Below, piece by piece: positions 1 through 5,712 of a DNA stretch of 29,466 nucleotides; position 1 is the first letter of the stretch; each line of letters begins with the position of its first letter. The notes under the pieces are model-generated. The model saw only the letters and a program-made list of their open reading frames with translations, did not search any database and was not told where the DNA came from. The position numbers and the translations under genes were made by a program. Source of the stretch: JABJMC01 sp964459205. Lineage in GTDB: Bacteria > Patescibacteriota > Gracilibacteria > UBA1369 > UBA12473. The DNA is taken from positions 1 through 29,466 of the forward strand of contig CAYWKJ010000015.1 in the NCBI GenBank assembly GCA_964459205.1, in the 5' to 3' direction.

Positions 1-2321
1 ATTATAACCTGGTTATGTTCCCTTATCCTTCGGGGGATAAGTTGCATATTGGGCATTGGTATAATTTTGGGCCCGCAGACTCCTGGGGGCGCTACAAACG
101 TATGCAAGGGCATAATGTGTTTGAGCCGATGGGATTTGATGCTTTTGGGCTGCCGGCTGAGAATTACGCCATTAAAACTGGCATTGCACCGGCCTCTAGC
201 ACGGCTACGAACGTCAAAACCATGATTCGGCAGCTAAAGGAGCTGGGAGCGATGTATGACTGGTCACAAATGGTTAATACAAGTGCTCCTGAGTACTATA
301 AATGGACGCAGTGGCTGTTTTTACAGATGTATAAACGTGGATTAGCCTATAAGAAGAAATCTCCGGTTAATTGGTGTCCAGGTTGTAAGACGGTTTTGGC
401 TAATGAACAGGTTCACGAAGGAGTTTGCGAAAGATGCAAAAAAGAGGTTTCTAAAAAGGATTTGGCGCAGTGGTTTTGGCGTATTACAGATTACGCCGAT
501 AAATTGCTGGATTATGAAGGGTTAGATTGGCCAGAAAAAACGATTACTATGCAGAAAAACTGGATTGGGAGGAGTGAAGGAGTGAATATTGATTTCCCAT
601 TAGAGGAAGGAGGTGATCCTTTAACCTGTTATACGACTCGTCCGGATACGATTTATAGTGTTACGTTTATTGTGATTGCCCCAGAACATCCGTTAGTTAA
701 AAAGTTTGTAAAAGGGACAGAATATGAGGAAAATGTAAAAGAAGTGGTGGCCAAAATAAGGAAGCAAACTGATATTGAACGTACTTCGGAAGGAGGCAAA
801 GATAAGCTGGGCGCATTCTTGGGCAAATACGCTATTAACCCTGTAAATGGTGAAAAAATCCCGGTTTACATTGCGAATTTTGCGCTGATGTATGGGACTG
901 GGGTGGTGATGGCGGATGCGCATGACCAGCGCGATTTTGAATTTGCGCGAAAGTATAAGATTCCACTTAAGTTTGTGATTTCAGAAGATGGTAAACCACA
1001 TGACCCAAAAGATGCGAGTGAGGCCTATATTGAGGATGGAATCTTGTTTGATTCCGGCAAATTTAGTGGGATGAATAACCGAAAAGCATTGCCAAAAATG
1101 GCAGATTTTCTCGAGAAAAAAGGCATGGGTAAAAAAACTGTTAATTTCCGTTTGCGAGACTGGCTAATCTCACGGCAAAGATATTGGGGAGCGCCGATCC
1201 CGGTAATTAATTGCGAAAAATGTGGCGAGGTCCCTGTTCCAGAAAAAGATCTCCCCGTGATTTTGCCGCGGATTAAGGAGTATAAACCTAAGGGGAAAGC
1301 TCCGCTGGCCACGAGCTCAGCGTTTATGAACACAAAATGTCCAAAATGTAGCGGGAAAGCCACCCGCGAACCTGATACAATGGATACTTTTGTGTGTTCG
1401 TCATGGTATTTCTTGCGGTACCCATGCGCTGGTTTGAAGAGTAAGGCGTTTGATAAAGAGACTCTTAAGTCTTGGAACCCGGTTAATATGTATATTGGTG
1501 GACCAGAACATGCTTGCATGCATTTGCTTTATGCTCGTTTTGTGAACCAAGTTTTGTTTGATTCGAAATTAATTTCGTCTAAAGAGCCGTTTAAACGACT
1601 AGTACATCAAGGGATGGTGACTAAAGATGGGGCTAAAATGTCTAAATCTAAGGGTAATGTAGTGAGCCCGGACCCCTTTGTTAAGAAATATGGAAGTGAT
1701 GTTTTCCGTATGTATTTAATGTTTATGGGGCCGTTTACTCAGGGTGGTGACTGGAATGATAAGGGGATTACCGGGATTGCTCGTTTTGTCCAAAAATTTT
1801 GGCGCCTGATGGAAGGGCCCAGTTTAAGCAAAATATCTCCTGATACGCGAGCTCTTTTGCACCGCACAATTAAGAAAGTCACTGGCGATATTGAAGCCAT
1901 GCAATTTAATACTGCCTTGGCCTCGTTGATGGAGTTTACTAATCAGGCGGCACGTGAGGGGCTAGACGAACGCAGTAAAAAGATAGCGGTTCAATTGATG
2001 GCGCCAATGGCGCCACACCTGGCGGAAGAGTTGTGGGTCGCGCTAACTGGCTCTGCTCCAAATAGCCGCAACTGGACTTCTGTTTTTGATGCTAAGTGGC
2101 CTAAATTTAAGGAAGAATTGACTGTAGAAGACATGATTCAAATGGTAGTCCAGGTGAACGGAAAGGTTCGCGGGACTGTTGAAGCTTCCAAAGATGTCTC
2201 CAAAGAAGACGCGATCAAACTGGCTTTAATGCAAGAAAACGTGCAGCGATATTTAGATGGAAAACAGGTTGTAAAAGAGATTTTTGTGCCAGGAAAATTG
2301 GTTAGTTTTGTAGTGAAATAG
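1..2321 (+). CDS. leuS: Leucyl-tRNA synthetase, 5' end cut by window
   Basis: Charges tRNA-Leu with leucine in the cytoplasm (class Ia synthetase). The frame is open to the left edge: codons 3-14 read Y-N-L-V just before MFPYPSG, a motif that sits some 35-45 residues into intact LeuS. The ATG at 15 is therefore internal and the true start is upstream. Counting from that ATG, HIGH is at residues 11-14, a zinc-binding CPGC...CERC module lies near 120-142, the editing (CP1) domain has TTRPDT near 207, and a second Cys cluster (CEKC, CPKC) lies around 400-450. KMSKS is at 541-545 and the anticodon-binding and C-terminal domains follow. The gene is intact to its TAG and no key motif is missing. 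It converges on rsmI across a 204-bp spacer. The family assignment is secure. Confidence 0.97.
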   Translation, partial: YNLVMFPYPSGDKLHIGHWYNFGPADSWGRYKRMQGHNVFEPMGFDAFGLPAENYAIKTGIAPASSTATNVKTMIRQLKELGAMYDWSQMVNTSAPEYYKWTQWLFLQMYKRGLAYKKKSPVNWCPGCKTVLANEQVHEGVCERCKKEVSKKDLAQWFWRITDYADKLLDYEGLDWPEKTITMQKNWIGRSEGVNIDFPLEEGGDPLTCYTTRPDTIYSVTFIVIAPEHPLVKKFVKGTEYEENVKEVVAKIRKQTDIERTSEGGKDKLGAFLGKYAINPVNGEKIPVYIANFALMYGTGVVMADAHDQRDFEFARKYKIPLKFVISEDGKPHDPKDASEAYIEDGILFDSGKFSGMNNRKALPKMADFLEKKGMGKKTVNFRLRDWLISRQRYWGAPIPVINCEKCGEVPVPEKDLPVILPRIKEYKPKGKAPLATSSAFMNTKCPKCSGKATREPDTMDTFVCSSWYFLRYPCAGLKSKAFDKETLKSWNPVNMYIGGPEHACMHLLYARFVNQVLFDSKLISSKEPFKRLVHQGMVTKDGAKMSKSKGNVVSPDPFVKKYGSDVFRMYLMFMGPFTQGGDWNDKGITGIARFVQKFWRLMEGPSLSKISPDTRALLHRTIKKVTGDIEAMQFNTALASLMEFTNQAAREGLDERSKKIAVQLMAPMAPHLAEELWVALTGSAPNSRNWTSVFDAKWPKFKEELTVEDMIQMVVQVNGKVRGTVEASKDVSKEDAIKLALMQENVQRYLDGKQVVKEIFVPGKLVSFVVK

Positions 2322-2331
2322 GAGCTTTGCT

Positions 2332-2391
2332 GGGCGCTTAAGGGAGGGCCGATAAATTTAGGACCCTAGATCCTCCTTATTTAAAGCGCCC
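2332..2391. other. Long imperfect hairpin after leuS
   Basis: GGGCGCTT (2332-2339) pairs with AAGCGCCC (2384-2391). The stem continues inward as AAGG(G)AGG against CCTCCTT (2372-2378) with small bulges. It starts 10 bp after the leuS stop and has no U-run on either strand, so it is not a textbook terminator. It may still be a 3'-end structure serving the convergent leuS and rsmI. Confidence 0.45.
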
Positions 2392-2426
2392 GAACAAGTC
2401 TCCTAATAGTGAGAGCATACTTAGGT

Positions 2427-2477
2427 TAGCAAAGTGAGATGAACTAGTTATAACAAAAAGATGAACGCGAGATGAAC
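2427..2477 (+). repeat. Direct repeat copy A with AGATGAAC iterons
   Basis: Positions 2427-2465 match 4455-4493 at 34 of 39 bases. Within it the octamer AGATGAAC starts at 2437, 2459 and 2470, a 22 then 11 bp spacing, which puts the copies on about the same helix face. Copy B keeps the same 22/11 spacing. The role is unknown; it could be a protein-binding site or a trace of a duplicated element end. Confidence 0.6.
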
Positions 2478-2525
2478 TGGCGGCCGGTGAATTGTGCAAA
2501 AGTCGGGAGAGCCGTGGGGGTGGGC

Positions 2526-3185
2526 CTAACTCTTCAAAAGCAGCACTATTTCGCCTTTTAATTTTTGGTCGGCAAGCTCGACTGCAAGGCCTGCAACTGT
2601 ACCGCGATAGATTGTCTCGTGAAGTTTAGTTAGTTCGCGCGCGATTACTAATTGGTGATCTGAAAAACCGGCCTCAACGAGGTTGCTCAATGTTTTTTGA
2701 AGGCGATGCGGAGACTCGTATAAAATAATTGTTCGCGATTCTTCCAAAAGCCCTTCTAAAAGCGTTTTTCGGCCCTTTTTTGTGGGGAGAAATCCCAGGT
2801 AAACGAATTTGTCCATGGGCAAGCCAGAAGTGACTAAAGCGGCGAGGAGGGCTGAAGGTCCAGGGATGGGAACAACTTCAATCCCCTCTTCAATGGCGCG
2901 ACGGATTAACAAATAACCAGGATCCGAAATTCCAGGAGTGCCAGCGTCGGAAACCAGAGCGACGTGCTTGCCATCGTGTAGGGCCTTCATGATTTTGTCT
3001 AATTTGGCGCGGCCGCTATGGGAATGAAAACTAAGTTGAGGTGTTTTGACTTCAAAATGCTTAAGCAGCTGACCAGTGTGGCGCGTGTCCTCAGAGGCGA
3101 TTAAATCTACCTCTTTTAAGGTTCGAATGGCGCGTAAAGTCATGTCCTCAAGATTGCCGATCGGGGTTGAAACGATTGATAGCAT
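2526..3185 (-). CDS. rsmI: 16S rRNA (cytidine-2'-O)-methyltransferase RsmI
   Basis: Transfers a methyl group from S-adenosylmethionine to the 2'-O of C1402 in 16S rRNA, in the ribosomal decoding centre. It is a tetrapyrrole-methylase (SPOUT-unrelated) fold enzyme. Visible motifs are STPIGNLEDMT (6-16), the glycine-rich SDAGTPGISDPG (79-90), PGPSALLAAL (109-118) and YESPHR (156-161). At 219 residues it is shorter than typical RsmI of about 270-290 aa and ends right after the catalytic domain (GEIVLLLKS), so the usual small C-terminal domain is absent. It begins 31 nt downstream of the frameshifted gene at 3217-3683, probably on one transcript. There is no SD before the ATG, as for other native genes here. 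Confidence 0.93.
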   Translation of the reverse strand: MLSIVSTPIGNLEDMTLRAIRTLKEVDLIASEDTRHTGQLLKHFEVKTPQLSFHSHSGRAKLDKIMKALHDGKHVALVSDAGTPGISDPGYLLIRRAIEEGIEVVPIPGPSALLAALVTSGLPMDKFVYLGFLPTKKGRKTLLEGLLEESRTIILYESPHRLQKTLSNLVEAGFSDHQLVIARELTKLHETIYRGTVAGLAVELADQKLKGEIVLLLKS

Positions 3186-3216
3186 ACGAAGCGTTAAACA
3201 CGCTCATACTAGCAGA

Positions 3217-3683
3217 TTAATCTACATTACTAAAAAAAGCAGCTATTCTTAGTCCAACCTGAGGGAAGATACCCCTAATTATTCTTGGCCCTCCCTCATA
3301 ACGAACCTTTTCTAAATATCTTATTTGACGGGCATAATAGTTCATTTGTTTCATTAAAATATCTTGGGCTTTTGCTTTATCACCTCTCTCTTGAGCTTCT
3401 ATAAACCATGGTCGACCATCTCTAGTAATATACTCGGCCGGTAGGCTTAACCGTCTTCTCTCTGTACATAGCCCTGGAAAAGTTCAATGAGATCCTCAAG
3501 TCTACGAATTTCTTCGTGAAAGGCTTCTTCATCTCCTTGGGCAATAAAATTTAGACGCTGTCTTCGGGTATGATTTATTTCAAAAACCCTACGACTAGTT
3601 ATCCTTATTGAGCCGTATCCCTCTTCACTATGAGAAAATACATGCCCCTGTGTTAAAGGATCCTGTCTTCCTAGTGATCTCAT
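3217..3683 (-). pseudogene. Small unknown gene split by a frameshift
   Basis: Frame 1 runs from ATG 3683 and stops at 3447 after 78 residues (starts MRSLGRQDP, ends YVQREDG). A second frame with no plausible start codon then stays open down to the stop at 3217-3219. It reads RRRLSLPAEY..., WFIEAQERGDKAKAQ and RQIRYLEKVRYEGG. Both halves are charged, helical-looking and similar in codon use. The join falls in a repetitive AGAGAGAAG stretch near 3455-3465, so one gene of about 150 aa with a single-base shift is the simplest reading. It could equally be a sequencing error or a genuine mutation. It has a good promoter at 3711-3739 and lies upstream of rsmI. I recognise no family. Confidence 0.55.
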
Positions 3684-3710
3684 GATGTTGGGGTGAGTGG
3701 TACTATCTAT

Positions 3711-3739
3711 TTAATACTTCTTTTCGTTATTTTTGTCAA
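3711..3739 (-). promoter_or_regulatory. Sigma70-type promoter for the 3683 gene and rsmI
   Basis: On the minus strand TTGACA (3734-3739) is followed by a 17-bp spacer and TATTAA (3711-3716). This puts the transcript start about 20 nt before ATG 3683. It lies only 18 bp from the inverted repeat at 3758 that bounds cassette 1. Confidence 0.5.
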
Positions 3740-3757
3740 TAGTGATATGCACCTCAA

Positions 3758-3771
3758 GAAAGTCTGCACGA
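3758..3771 (+). repeat. Inverted-repeat end, cassette 1 left (R1)
   Basis: GAAAGTCTGCACGA is the exact complement of 4363-4376. It matches the end motif of cassette 2 (4560) at 11 of its first 13 bases. Confidence 0.6.
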
Positions 3772-3787
3772 TTTTTGGAGGGGAAAT

Positions 3788-3809
3788 GGGGGCGCAGATG
3801 CGCGCCCCC
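3788..3809 (-). terminator. GC hairpin after lipoprotein gene 1
   Basis: GGGGGCGC (3788-3795) and GCGCCCCC (3802-3809) form a perfect 8-bp stem with a 6-nt loop, 13 nt past the stop of the leftward gene. There is no strong U-run after it, so termination is only plausible. Confidence 0.45.
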
Positions 3810-3822
3810 ACCCCCTGACGAC

Positions 3823-4323
3823 CTAGATCAAGTCCGAAGGCCCGACCGCTCCGAGGTAGTCGACGGGACAAGTGCCATTGTCGTCATCCTCGCAACCCAG
3901 CCAAAACTCGTGGATGCCGAGGGCGGTGCTCCCGTTGAACGGGACCACTTGGATCTCGATGTCCACCGGGTTGTACCAGAAATCCAGGCTGTAGTAGACA
4001 GCGTCCACGGTGAGAACGTCTCCGTTACTCGTTGTGTATTCGGCAGTGGTCCACTGCATATCCATCTCCTCGAACTCGTGTTCGATGAGCAGATAGGCCT
4101 GGTAGTCCTCGGTGAGGCACCCGGAGTACAGCATAACCACGCCAAAAGTGTGGTCTGAGTAACCGTAGCGGGAACCGATGACCTCGGTGCAGTCCCGATA
4201 GGAGTCCAGATGCATGTCCTCGGGCATCCCAGACAAGCCCTCAAGCTTGTAGTCGGAGCAGCCCAGGAGCGAGATGAGCCCACAGAGGCTCAAGAAGAGA
4301 GAAAACACGTGCGTTTTGGCCAT
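3823..4323 (-). CDS. Foreign-looking small lipoprotein (cassette 1 cargo)
   Basis: A 166-residue protein with a signal peptide and lipobox LLGC (lipidated Cys22), so probably exported and membrane-anchored. The mature part is acidic and aromatic-rich with scattered cysteines (C45, a SGC, a GCEDDDNGTC near the end), suggesting a small disulphide-stabilised beta domain. I recognise no family. Unlike native genes it has an SD (AAAGGA about 10 nt before ATG) and GC-rich codons. Only about 40 nt separate the ATG from the right inverted repeat at 4363. The style (short lipoprotein, acidic Cys-containing mature part) recalls hypothetical lipoproteins of Myxococcota, but that is an impression and not a search result. 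The +strand and other-frame ORFs over it lack coding character. Confidence 0.75.
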   Translation of the reverse strand: MAKTHVFSLFLSLCGLISLLGCSDYKLEGLSGMPEDMHLDSYRDCTEVIGSRYGYSDHTFGVVMLYSGCLTEDYQAYLLIEHEFEEMDMQWTTAEYTTSNGDVLTVDAVYYSLDFWYNPVDIEIQVVPFNGSTALGIHEFWLGCEDDDNGTCPVDYLGAVGPSDLI

Positions 4324-4362
4324 TTTTTAGTCCTTTCGCGGATGGTTTGGCCGGATCAGTTT

Positions 4363-4376
4363 TCGTGCAGACTTTC
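4363..4376 (-). repeat. Inverted-repeat end, cassette 1 right (L1)
   Basis: TCGTGCAGACTTTC complements 3758-3771 exactly. It also faces the copy at 4422, forming a possible 73-bp imperfect palindrome (4363-4435). Confidence 0.6.
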
Positions 4377-4421
4377 AAAGATCATTTGACGCCAAGTTCG
4401 CCATACTGCCTAGGGGCGGAT

Positions 4422-4435
4422 GAAAACCTGCGTAC
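4422..4435 (+). repeat. Extra copy of the cassette-end motif (R2)
   Basis: GAAAACCTGC is identical to the first ten bases of the 4560 end, followed by GTAC rather than ACGT. It faces L1 at 4363 in inverted orientation. Confidence 0.4.
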
Positions 4436-4454
4436 GTGAAAGATGTATTCACGC

Positions 4455-4505
4455 TAGCAAAAGCAGATGAACTGGTTTTAACAAAAAGATGAATAAAAAA
4501 TGAAC
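4455..4505 (+). repeat. Direct repeat copy B with AGATGAAC iterons
   Basis: 4455-4493 matches 2427-2465 at 34 of 39 bases. Iteron-like octamers AGATGAAC, AGATGAAT and AAATGAAC start at 4465, 4487 and 4498, again 22 then 11 bp apart. Copies A and B are about 2 kb apart and enclose rsmI, the frameshifted gene and cassette 1. Confidence 0.6.
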
Positions 4506-4512
4506 AAATATC

Positions 4513-4536
4513 AAAAAACCGCCTTTTAGATGGCGG
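4513..4536 (-). terminator. Intrinsic terminator, leftward
   Basis: On the minus strand CCGCC (complement of 4532-4536) and GGCGG (complement of 4519-4523) enclose an 8-nt loop, followed by six T. It would stop transcripts coming leftward from cargo 2. Confidence 0.7.
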
Positions 4537-4559
4537 GGAAGTTTTCCAGAAAGGGATTG

Positions 4560-4576
4560 GAAAACCTGCACGTAGA
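4560..4576 (+). repeat. Inverted-repeat end, cassette 2 left (R3)
   Basis: GAAAACCTGCACGTAGA pairs with 5540-5556 at 16 of 17 positions. Confidence 0.6.
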
Positions 4577-4602
4577 AGATGAAGAAAACAATCAGGACCT
4601 CA

Positions 4603-4641
4603 GGCCCCCGGGGCGGCTGGCAAGGCCGACCCGGGGGGCCC
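4603..4641 (-). terminator. Strong GC hairpin after lipoprotein gene 2
   Basis: GGCCCCCGGGGCGGC (4603-4617) pairs with GCCGACCCGGGGGGCC (4625-4640), leaving small bulges. It sits about 57 nt beyond the stop of the leftward gene. There is no U-run, and the U-rich terminator at 4513-4536 lies just beyond. Confidence 0.45.
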
Positions 4642-4697
4642 AGGCAATGGGCGCGCTGGCGAGGCGCGCGAGACGACGGGCGGGGTTGGCGAAGCCC

Positions 4698-5330
4698 CTA
4701 GGGCGTGTAGTGGTCCTCGCACCAGGTGCTGCCGTCCACGTCGTCGAACATGCAGAACTGGACGCACTCGTCGTCGTCGTACGCCTCCTTCTGGCACACC
4801 GCCGTGGGGCAGGTGTAGGAGTTGGCGTCCGCGCAGTACAGCGTGATGTCGAAGATGCCGTACACGGCCTCGTCGTCGTGGGGCATGACCGCCGCGGCGT
4901 CGAAGCCGTAGGCCGGCGGCACGATGAAGTCGGCCCAGAAGTTGAGGCCGACCGCGAGCGTGACGTTGCCGCCGTCGAGGTTCTGGGTCTCCCAGTCCAC
5001 CTCGGTGCCGTACTCGCTGATGAGGTTCTGGTCGACGCCCCAGACCTCCACCTCCATCTCCTGTCCCCAGCAGCCGGAGGTGTCGAGGAGCATGCCGAGC
5101 TGGTACTCCACCGCACCGTGCATGCCGAAGCCCGCGTCGACGATGTCGACGCAGTCCAGGAACAGCAGGCCGTTGGGGTCGAACGGGGGCTCCTCCTCGG
5201 GGCAGTCGTTCTCGCACTCGGGGCAGTCGGGGTCCTGGTCGTCACACCAGGGTCCACCGATCTCGAAGCAGCAGCCGGCCAGGGCCACCGCCATGGGGAT
5301 GGCCACCAGGGCCAAGGGGAAGCGCGTCAT
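4698..5330 (-). CDS. Foreign-looking GC-rich lipoprotein (cassette 2 cargo)
   Basis: A 210-residue protein. The start was chosen at ATG 5330 because GAGGAGGT lies 4 nt upstream and the reading then opens with a clean signal peptide and lipobox ALAGC (lipidated Cys20). A longer reading from 5408 has no SD and would bury the signal. After the lipobox comes an acidic Cys-rich linker (CDDQDPDC, CECENDC-like pairs, then EEEPP), then a beta-rich region (VEVWGVDQN, VTLAVGLNFWADF) and a C-terminal Cys-rich stretch (CPTAVC, CVQFC, WCEDH). Nearly every third codon base is G or C, unlike all neighbours. No family recognised. The style is that of secreted lipoproteins from high-GC Gram-negatives such as Myxococcota (impression only). 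Long ORFs on the other frames are GC artefacts. Confidence 0.75.
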   Translation of the reverse strand: MTRFPLALVAIPMAVALAGCCFEIGGPWCDDQDPDCPECENDCPEEEPPFDPNGLLFLDCVDIVDAGFGMHGAVEYQLGMLLDTSGCWGQEMEVEVWGVDQNLISEYGTEVDWETQNLDGGNVTLAVGLNFWADFIVPPAYGFDAAAVMPHDDEAVYGIFDITLYCADANSYTCPTAVCQKEAYDDDECVQFCMFDDVDGSTWCEDHYTP

Positions 5331-5515
5331 GGGGACCTCCTCTGGGTCGTGAACTCGCACCCCTTCAGCGGGGCCGAGCAGGCGCGTCGCAAAAGCCAAC
5401 CTCCCCACGCCCTATTGCGCGGGAAAGGCCGGCACTCGGGTGTCGGGTCTTGTCTTGATTTCTCTCAACTTACCGACTAGGAATAAGAGATGAAACCCCC
5501 TCCCTGAGCTTCATC

Positions 5516-5536
5516 CCTTACTGCTAGCCAGTAAGG
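5516..5536. other. Perfect hairpin next to cassette 2 end
   Basis: CCTTACTG (5516-5523) and CAGTAAGG (5529-5536) with loop CTAGC form an 8-bp perfect stem, ending 3 bp before repeat end L3. Confidence 0.55.
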
Positions 5537-5539
5537 TTA

Positions 5540-5556
5540 TCTATGTGCAGGTTTTC
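5540..5556 (-). repeat. Inverted-repeat end, cassette 2 right (L3)
   Basis: TCTATGTGCAGGTTTTC is complementary to 4560-4576 at 16 of 17 bases. AGGTTTTC also faces GAAAACCT at 5586-5593, giving a second possible short palindrome. Confidence 0.6.
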
Positions 5557-5653
5557 AATGAACAGTTGGCAGCACATCGCCATTCGAAAACCTATATTTA
5601 GGAACAAATGGGAGGAACCGCACACTTGCGCGTTTAAAAACGTAGCAAGGCAC

Positions 5654-5699
5654 GTAATATTACATGATACAGCGAATTTGTCAACAGTATTTGTTGACA
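5654..5699 (-). promoter_or_regulatory. Leftward promoter overlapping an operator-like palindrome
   Basis: On the minus strand TTGACA (complement of 5679-5684), a 16-bp spacer and TAATAT (complement of 5657-5662) form a good sigma70-type promoter pointing at the island. The -35 lies inside the perfect palindrome TGTCAACA-GTATT-TGTTGACA (5679-5699), and the -10 lies inside GTAATATTAC (5654-5663). A repressor binding either palindrome would block it. The larger one could instead be a weak 3' hairpin of tsaB. Confidence 0.45.
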
Positions 5700-5712
5700 C
5701 TTTCCAGAAATG

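Larger units (their letters stand above)
3758..4376. mobile_element. Putative cassette 1: one lipoprotein gene between inverted repeats
   Basis: A 14-bp perfect inverted repeat, GAAAGTCTGCACGA at 3758-3771 and its complement at 4363-4376, closely brackets a single lipoprotein gene with its SD and a downstream hairpin. Base composition changes abruptly from AT-rich to GC-rich inside these ends. There is no transposase or integrase, and no clear target duplication beyond a possible AA. Because the same motif recurs around cassette 2, I treat this as a unit acquired by transfer. The mechanism is unknown, and an assembly chimera is not excluded. Confidence 0.45.
4324..4697. other. 374-bp gene-free stretch between the two cargo genes
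   Basis: From left to right it holds the SD and leader of cargo 1, repeat end L1 (4363), a lone motif copy GAAAACCTGC (4422-4431), direct repeat B (4455-4505), a minus-strand intrinsic terminator (4513-4536), a short hairpin GTTTTCC/GGAAAAC (4541-4565) running into repeat end R3 (4560-4576), and the GC-rich hairpin downstream of cargo 2. The middle 4377-4600 is AT-rich like the host, while both flanks are GC-rich. I see no coding sequence. Confidence 0.6.
4560..5556. mobile_element. Putative cassette 2: one GC-rich lipoprotein gene between inverted repeats
   Basis: GAAAACCTGCACGTAGA (4560-4576) and its near-complement at 5540-5556 (16 of 17 bases) bracket a very GC-rich segment of about 0.9 kb with one lipoprotein gene. 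GC-rich sequence starts abruptly near 4600 and ends near 5455. The end motif shares GAAARYCTGCACG with cassette 1, while the cargo genes are unrelated. No recombinase is present and I find no clear target duplication. Confidence 0.45.
5331..5712. other. 382-bp gene-free stretch between cargo 2 and tsaB
   Basis: 5331-5455 is the GC-rich leader of cargo 2 with no clear promoter. 5456-5712 is AT-rich and holds a perfect hairpin (5516-5536), repeat end L3 (5540-5556), a partial motif GAAAACCT (5586-5593), a 10-bp palindrome GTAATATTAC (5654-5663) and an 8-bp-arm palindrome (5679-5699) overlapping a leftward promoter. I see no credible gene. Confidence 0.6.

Noticed and set aside
15..17. ATG at 15 as the leuS start
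   Set aside because: In-frame coding residues precede it and the MFPYPSG motif is internal in the family.
2427..2477. CRISPR array from the AGATGAAC octamers
   Set aside because: Units are too short and too close (11-22 bp), there are only three, and no cas genes are nearby.
3447..3470. Programmed frameshift in the 3217-3683 gene
   Set aside because: There is no classic slippery heptamer or stimulatory structure, only an AG-rich run. A mutation or sequencing error is simpler.
3733..4158. 141-aa plus-strand ORF antisense to cargo 1
   Set aside because: No signal or motif. The minus-strand frame has the lipobox and SD.
4530..5480. Long ORFs on the plus strand and other minus frames over cargo 2 (up to 316 aa)
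   Set aside because: GC-rich DNA opens all frames. The products are low-complexity Arg/Ala/Val strings without a signal, SD or motif, while the 4698-5330 frame has a lipobox, SD and a sensible composition.
3758..5602. Classical integron with attC sites
   Set aside because: The inverted repeats lack the RYYYAAC/GTTRRRY core at their outer ends, and no IntI is present. Only the general layout is similar, so I describe it as unclassified.
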